A stretch of 64,000 nt of DNA from Pseudomonadota bacterium (lineage in GTDB: Bacteria > Pseudomonadota > Gammaproteobacteria > Burkholderiales > Burkholderiaceae_C). Below, one piece after another: positions 62,302-64,000 of the stretch. The stretch covers positions 1 to 64,000 of the forward strand of contig JAUNHQ010000008.1 of assembly GCA_030535425.1 (NCBI GenBank). Reading direction: 5' to 3'. Each line of letters begins with the position of its first letter. Positions within the stretch are counted from its first letter, which is position 1. A program made the position numbers and the translations under genes. The notes beneath the pieces were generated by a model. The model worked only from the letters and a program-made list of their open reading frames with translations, had not been told where the DNA came from and searched no databases.

Positions 62302-63744
62302 TCACACCGGCACGCCGCCACGCGCCTGCAACCAGGCGGGGGCGTCTTGCAGGGCCACGGGGCGCAAAAAGCGGTCCATGGCGGCATAGCCCACCGAGGT
62401 GGTGGCCGGTGCGGTGGACGATGGGAACGGCCCGCCGTGCTGCTGTGCGTGGGTGACGGCCACGCCGGTGGGCACGCCGGTAAACAGCACGCGCCCGGCG
62501 ATTTGCGTGGCGGTGTGCACCAGGGCTTGCTCGGCCTCGGCAGGCGGTGCGTCGGTGCCAAAGCCCCACAGCGTGACGGTGAGCGAGCCGCCCACGGCTT
62601 GCAGCACCTGCTGGGCCTGGGCCGTGTCTTGCACGCGCACCACCAGGGCGGCGGGACCGAACACTTCGTCGTGCAGCGTGGAGTCGGCCACGAAGTCTTC
62701 GCCTTGCACTTCGGCCAGGAATGGGCGGGGCGGCGCATCGGCGGGGCCTTGTTCGCCCAGCAGCACGCGCAGCTTGCCGTGGCGCGCCCAGGCGGCCACG
62801 CCTTGGTCAAAGCTCATGCGGATGCCGGGCGTGAGCATGCGGTGCGGCGCCTGCGCGGCCAGCGCCTGCACCAGTGCATCCACAAAGGCTTGCGAGGCCG
62901 CGTCGCGCTGCACCACGATGACGCCTGGACTGGTGCAGAACTGCCCACAGCCAAGGGCAATGGAGGCGGCCAGGGCCTGCGCCAGCGCCGGGCCTTGCTC
63001 GGCCAACACGGCCGGAGTGGCCACCACGGGGTTGACGGCCCCCAGCTCGCCAAAGAAGGGAATGGGGCGCGGGCGCGATTGCGCCACCTGCTCCAGCGCG
63101 CGTCCGCCCCGGCATGAGCCGGTAAAGGCCACAGCGGCCATGGCCGGGTGCTGCACCAGGCGCACACCCACATCGGCGCTGGCCCCCTCAACCATGCCCA
63201 GCACGCCGGCGGGCAGCCCCTGGGCGGCCACGGCAGCCTGGGCCAATTGCATGACGGCACGCGACAGGCGCGGATGGCCGGGGTGGGCCTTGACGAGCAC
63301 GGGGCAGCCCGCAGCCAGAGCGGAAGCGGTGTCACCGCCCAGTACGGAAAAGGCAAAGGGAAAGTTGCTGGCGCTGAACATGGCCACGGGCCCCAGAGGC
63401 ACGCGCACGCGCATCAGGTGCGGGCGGCCTGCGGGCGGCGCGCCTGCAATGGCAGGGTCGTCCGTCAGGGCAAAGGGCTGGCCGCGCTCGGCTTCGTCGG
63501 CAAAGCCGCGCAACTGAAAGGCGGTGCGGTCGATCTCGCCGTTCAGGCGCGCAGCGCCCAGGCCGGTTTCTTCATCCGCCAGGGGCACAAGCTGCTCGCG
63601 CGCGCCTTGCAGCGCGTCGGCCAGGGCACGCAGCAAGGCGGCGCGCTGCGCGCCGCTGGTGCGGGCAAAGACGGGGGCAGCCTGGGCGGCCGCGGTGGCG
63701 GCGGCGTCAATGAAGGCAGGGGTGCTATCTTTTAGATCGGTCAT
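62302..63744 (-). CDS. Aldehyde dehydrogenase, probable 2-oxoglutarate semialdehyde dehydrogenase
   Basis: A 480-residue NAD(P)-dependent dehydrogenase. It has FSASNFPFAFSVLGGDTASA near 123-142 and VLVKAHPGHPRLS near 150. The general base Glu is in PFFGELGAVNP near 228 and the catalytic Cys in GCGQFCTSPG near 267. The sequence FSASNFPFAFS and a Ser in FTGSCRGG are typical of the 2,5-dioxopentanoate (KGSADH) class. It would convert the semialdehyde from 5-dehydro-4-deoxyglucarate to 2-oxoglutarate. First complete gene of the operon, 82 bases after gudD. Confidence 0.9.
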   Translation of the reverse strand: MTDLKDSTPAFIDAAATAAAQAAPVFARTSGAQRAALLRALADALQGAREQLVPLADEETGLGAARLNGEIDRTAFQLRGFADEAERGQPFALTDDPAIAGAPPAGRPHLMRVRVPLGPVAMFSASNFPFAFSVLGGDTASALAAGCPVLVKAHPGHPRLSRAVMQLAQAAVAAQGLPAGVLGMVEGASADVGVRLVQHPAMAAVAFTGSCRGGRALEQVAQSRPRPIPFFGELGAVNPVVATPAVLAEQGPALAQALAASIALGCGQFCTSPGVIVVQRDAASQAFVDALVQALAAQAPHRMLTPGIRMSFDQGVAAWARHGKLRVLLGEQGPADAPPRPFLAEVQGEDFVADSTLHDEVFGPAALVVRVQDTAQAQQVLQAVGGSLTVTLWGFGTDAPPAEAEQALVHTATQIAGRVLFTGVPTGVAVTHAQQHGGPFPSSTAPATTSVGYAAMDRFLRPVALQDAPAWLQARGGVPV

Positions 63745-63748
63745 GATT

Positions 63749-63812
63749 TCTACTTCAAAAAAGTGAGCTGTTTGCGCTTTAATGACAAGCGCGAATGGCC
63801 ATTTCGATTGCT
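63749..63812. repeat. Comamonadaceae-type hairpin repeat, copy H
   Basis: AAAGTGAGCTGTTTGCGCTT and ACAAGCGCGAATGGCC form imperfect paired arms with a T-rich 3' end. It is transcribed between the gudD and aldehyde dehydrogenase genes. Confidence 0.68.
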
Positions 63813-63825
63813 TTTTTCCAAGACA

Positions 63826-64000
63826 TCAGCGCACCAGGCAGGGGCGTTTGGGGTCAAAGCGCCAGCCGGGGATGAGGTACTGCATGGCCACGGCGTCGTC
63901 ACGCGCACCCAGGCCGTGTTGCAGGTAAAGCTGGTGGGCTTTTTCCACCTGGGCCATGTCCAGCTCGATGCCCAAGCCGGGTTTGTCAGGCACGCGCACG
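63826..64000 (-). CDS. gudD: Glucarate dehydratase, C-terminal end (cut by window end)
   Basis: The minus-strand frame running in from the window edge ends [14 protein letters not shown] and a TGA stop at 63826. It is preceded by [12 protein letters not shown] and [15 protein letters not shown]. These match the C-terminal end of glucarate dehydratase closely, whereas the related gene at 59832 ends differently. The visible 57 residues do not include the active site. It is upstream of the whole aldarate operon and may be co-transcribed with it. Confidence 0.85.
   Translation of the reverse strand, partial: VRVPDKPGLGIELDMAQVEKAHQLYLQHGLGARDDAVAMQYLIPGWRFDPKRPCLVR

Overview
The window looks like chromosomal DNA of a high-G+C betaproteobacterium, most likely family Comamonadaceae (order Burkholderiales). 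Supporting signs are the zapB-like/zapA/6S RNA arrangement, hrcA next to nadK, recN overlapping rapZ, three Bug-type periplasmic binding proteins, a phasin, and a dispersed intergenic hairpin repeat built around AGCTGCTTGCGC/GCGCAAGCAGCT. The genus cannot be fixed from the sequence alone. I see no rRNA, CRISPR array, prophage or complete insertion sequence. Two tRNA genes, a 6S RNA and a cobalamin riboswitch are present.

Layout. 0-0.7 kb: the tail of an unknown gene and a small VOC-fold protein. 0.7-6.8 kb: an AddAB-like helicase-nuclease pair on the minus strand, divergent from trxA (6.9 kb). 7.7-10 kb: a BtuB-like TonB receptor preceded by a cobalamin riboswitch. 10-13.1 kb: a SUKH protein, zapB-like, zapA, 6S RNA and two different TauE/SafE-type membrane proteins. 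13.2-17.4 kb: a lipase-like hydrolase, a three-repeat DUF3011 secreted protein, an exported lipoprotein with a hydratase fold and an iron-type alcohol dehydrogenase. 17.4-20 kb: TRAP permease subunits without a binding protein. 20.3-26.9 kb: thiG, two EamA transporters, a quinone oxidoreductase, phosphomannomutase, a YigZ protein and an Ogt-type alkyltransferase.

26.9-34.7 kb is a block of visibly lower G+C that holds an apparently complete sulfolactate degradation system. It has a LysR regulator divergent from a YeiH/SuyZ-type exporter, then a UTRA-GntR regulator divergent from suyA-suyB-(Bug protein)-slcC-comC. The two dehydrogenases would interconvert sulfolactate enantiomers through sulfopyruvate. 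SuyAB would split (R)-sulfolactate into pyruvate and sulfite, and SuyZ would export the sulfur anion. The block ends one base from the riboflavin synthase stop codon. This is the most interesting system in the window.

34.7-41 kb returns to housekeeping genes: riboflavin synthase, tRNA-Arg(ACG), a CAU tRNA, hrcA, nadK, recN and rapZ. 41-47.4 kb carries a complete branched-chain-type ABC importer (livF, G, M, H, K order on the minus strand) with a divergent FadR-type GntR regulator. 47.5-54.8 kb looks like a storage-lipid region: a phasin, a MITE-like element, an MFS transporter, a wax-ester synthase/DGAT with a histone-H1-like tail, a long-chain acyl-CoA ligase, and a second WS/DGAT whose active-site motif is degenerate.

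55-64 kb is one long minus-strand aldarate (glucarate/galactarate) catabolic operon. It runs from a glucarate dehydratase cut by the window edge through a ketoglutarate-semialdehyde-type dehydrogenase, an exported SMP-30 lactonase, a second enolase-superfamily dehydratase, two Bug binding proteins and a 2-hydroxyacid dehydrogenase to garD. The inferred route is lactone hydrolysis, dehydration of glucarate or galactarate to 5-dehydro-4-deoxyglucarate, and oxidation of the semialdehyde to 2-oxoglutarate. The connecting 5-dehydro-4-deoxyglucarate dehydratase is not in the window.
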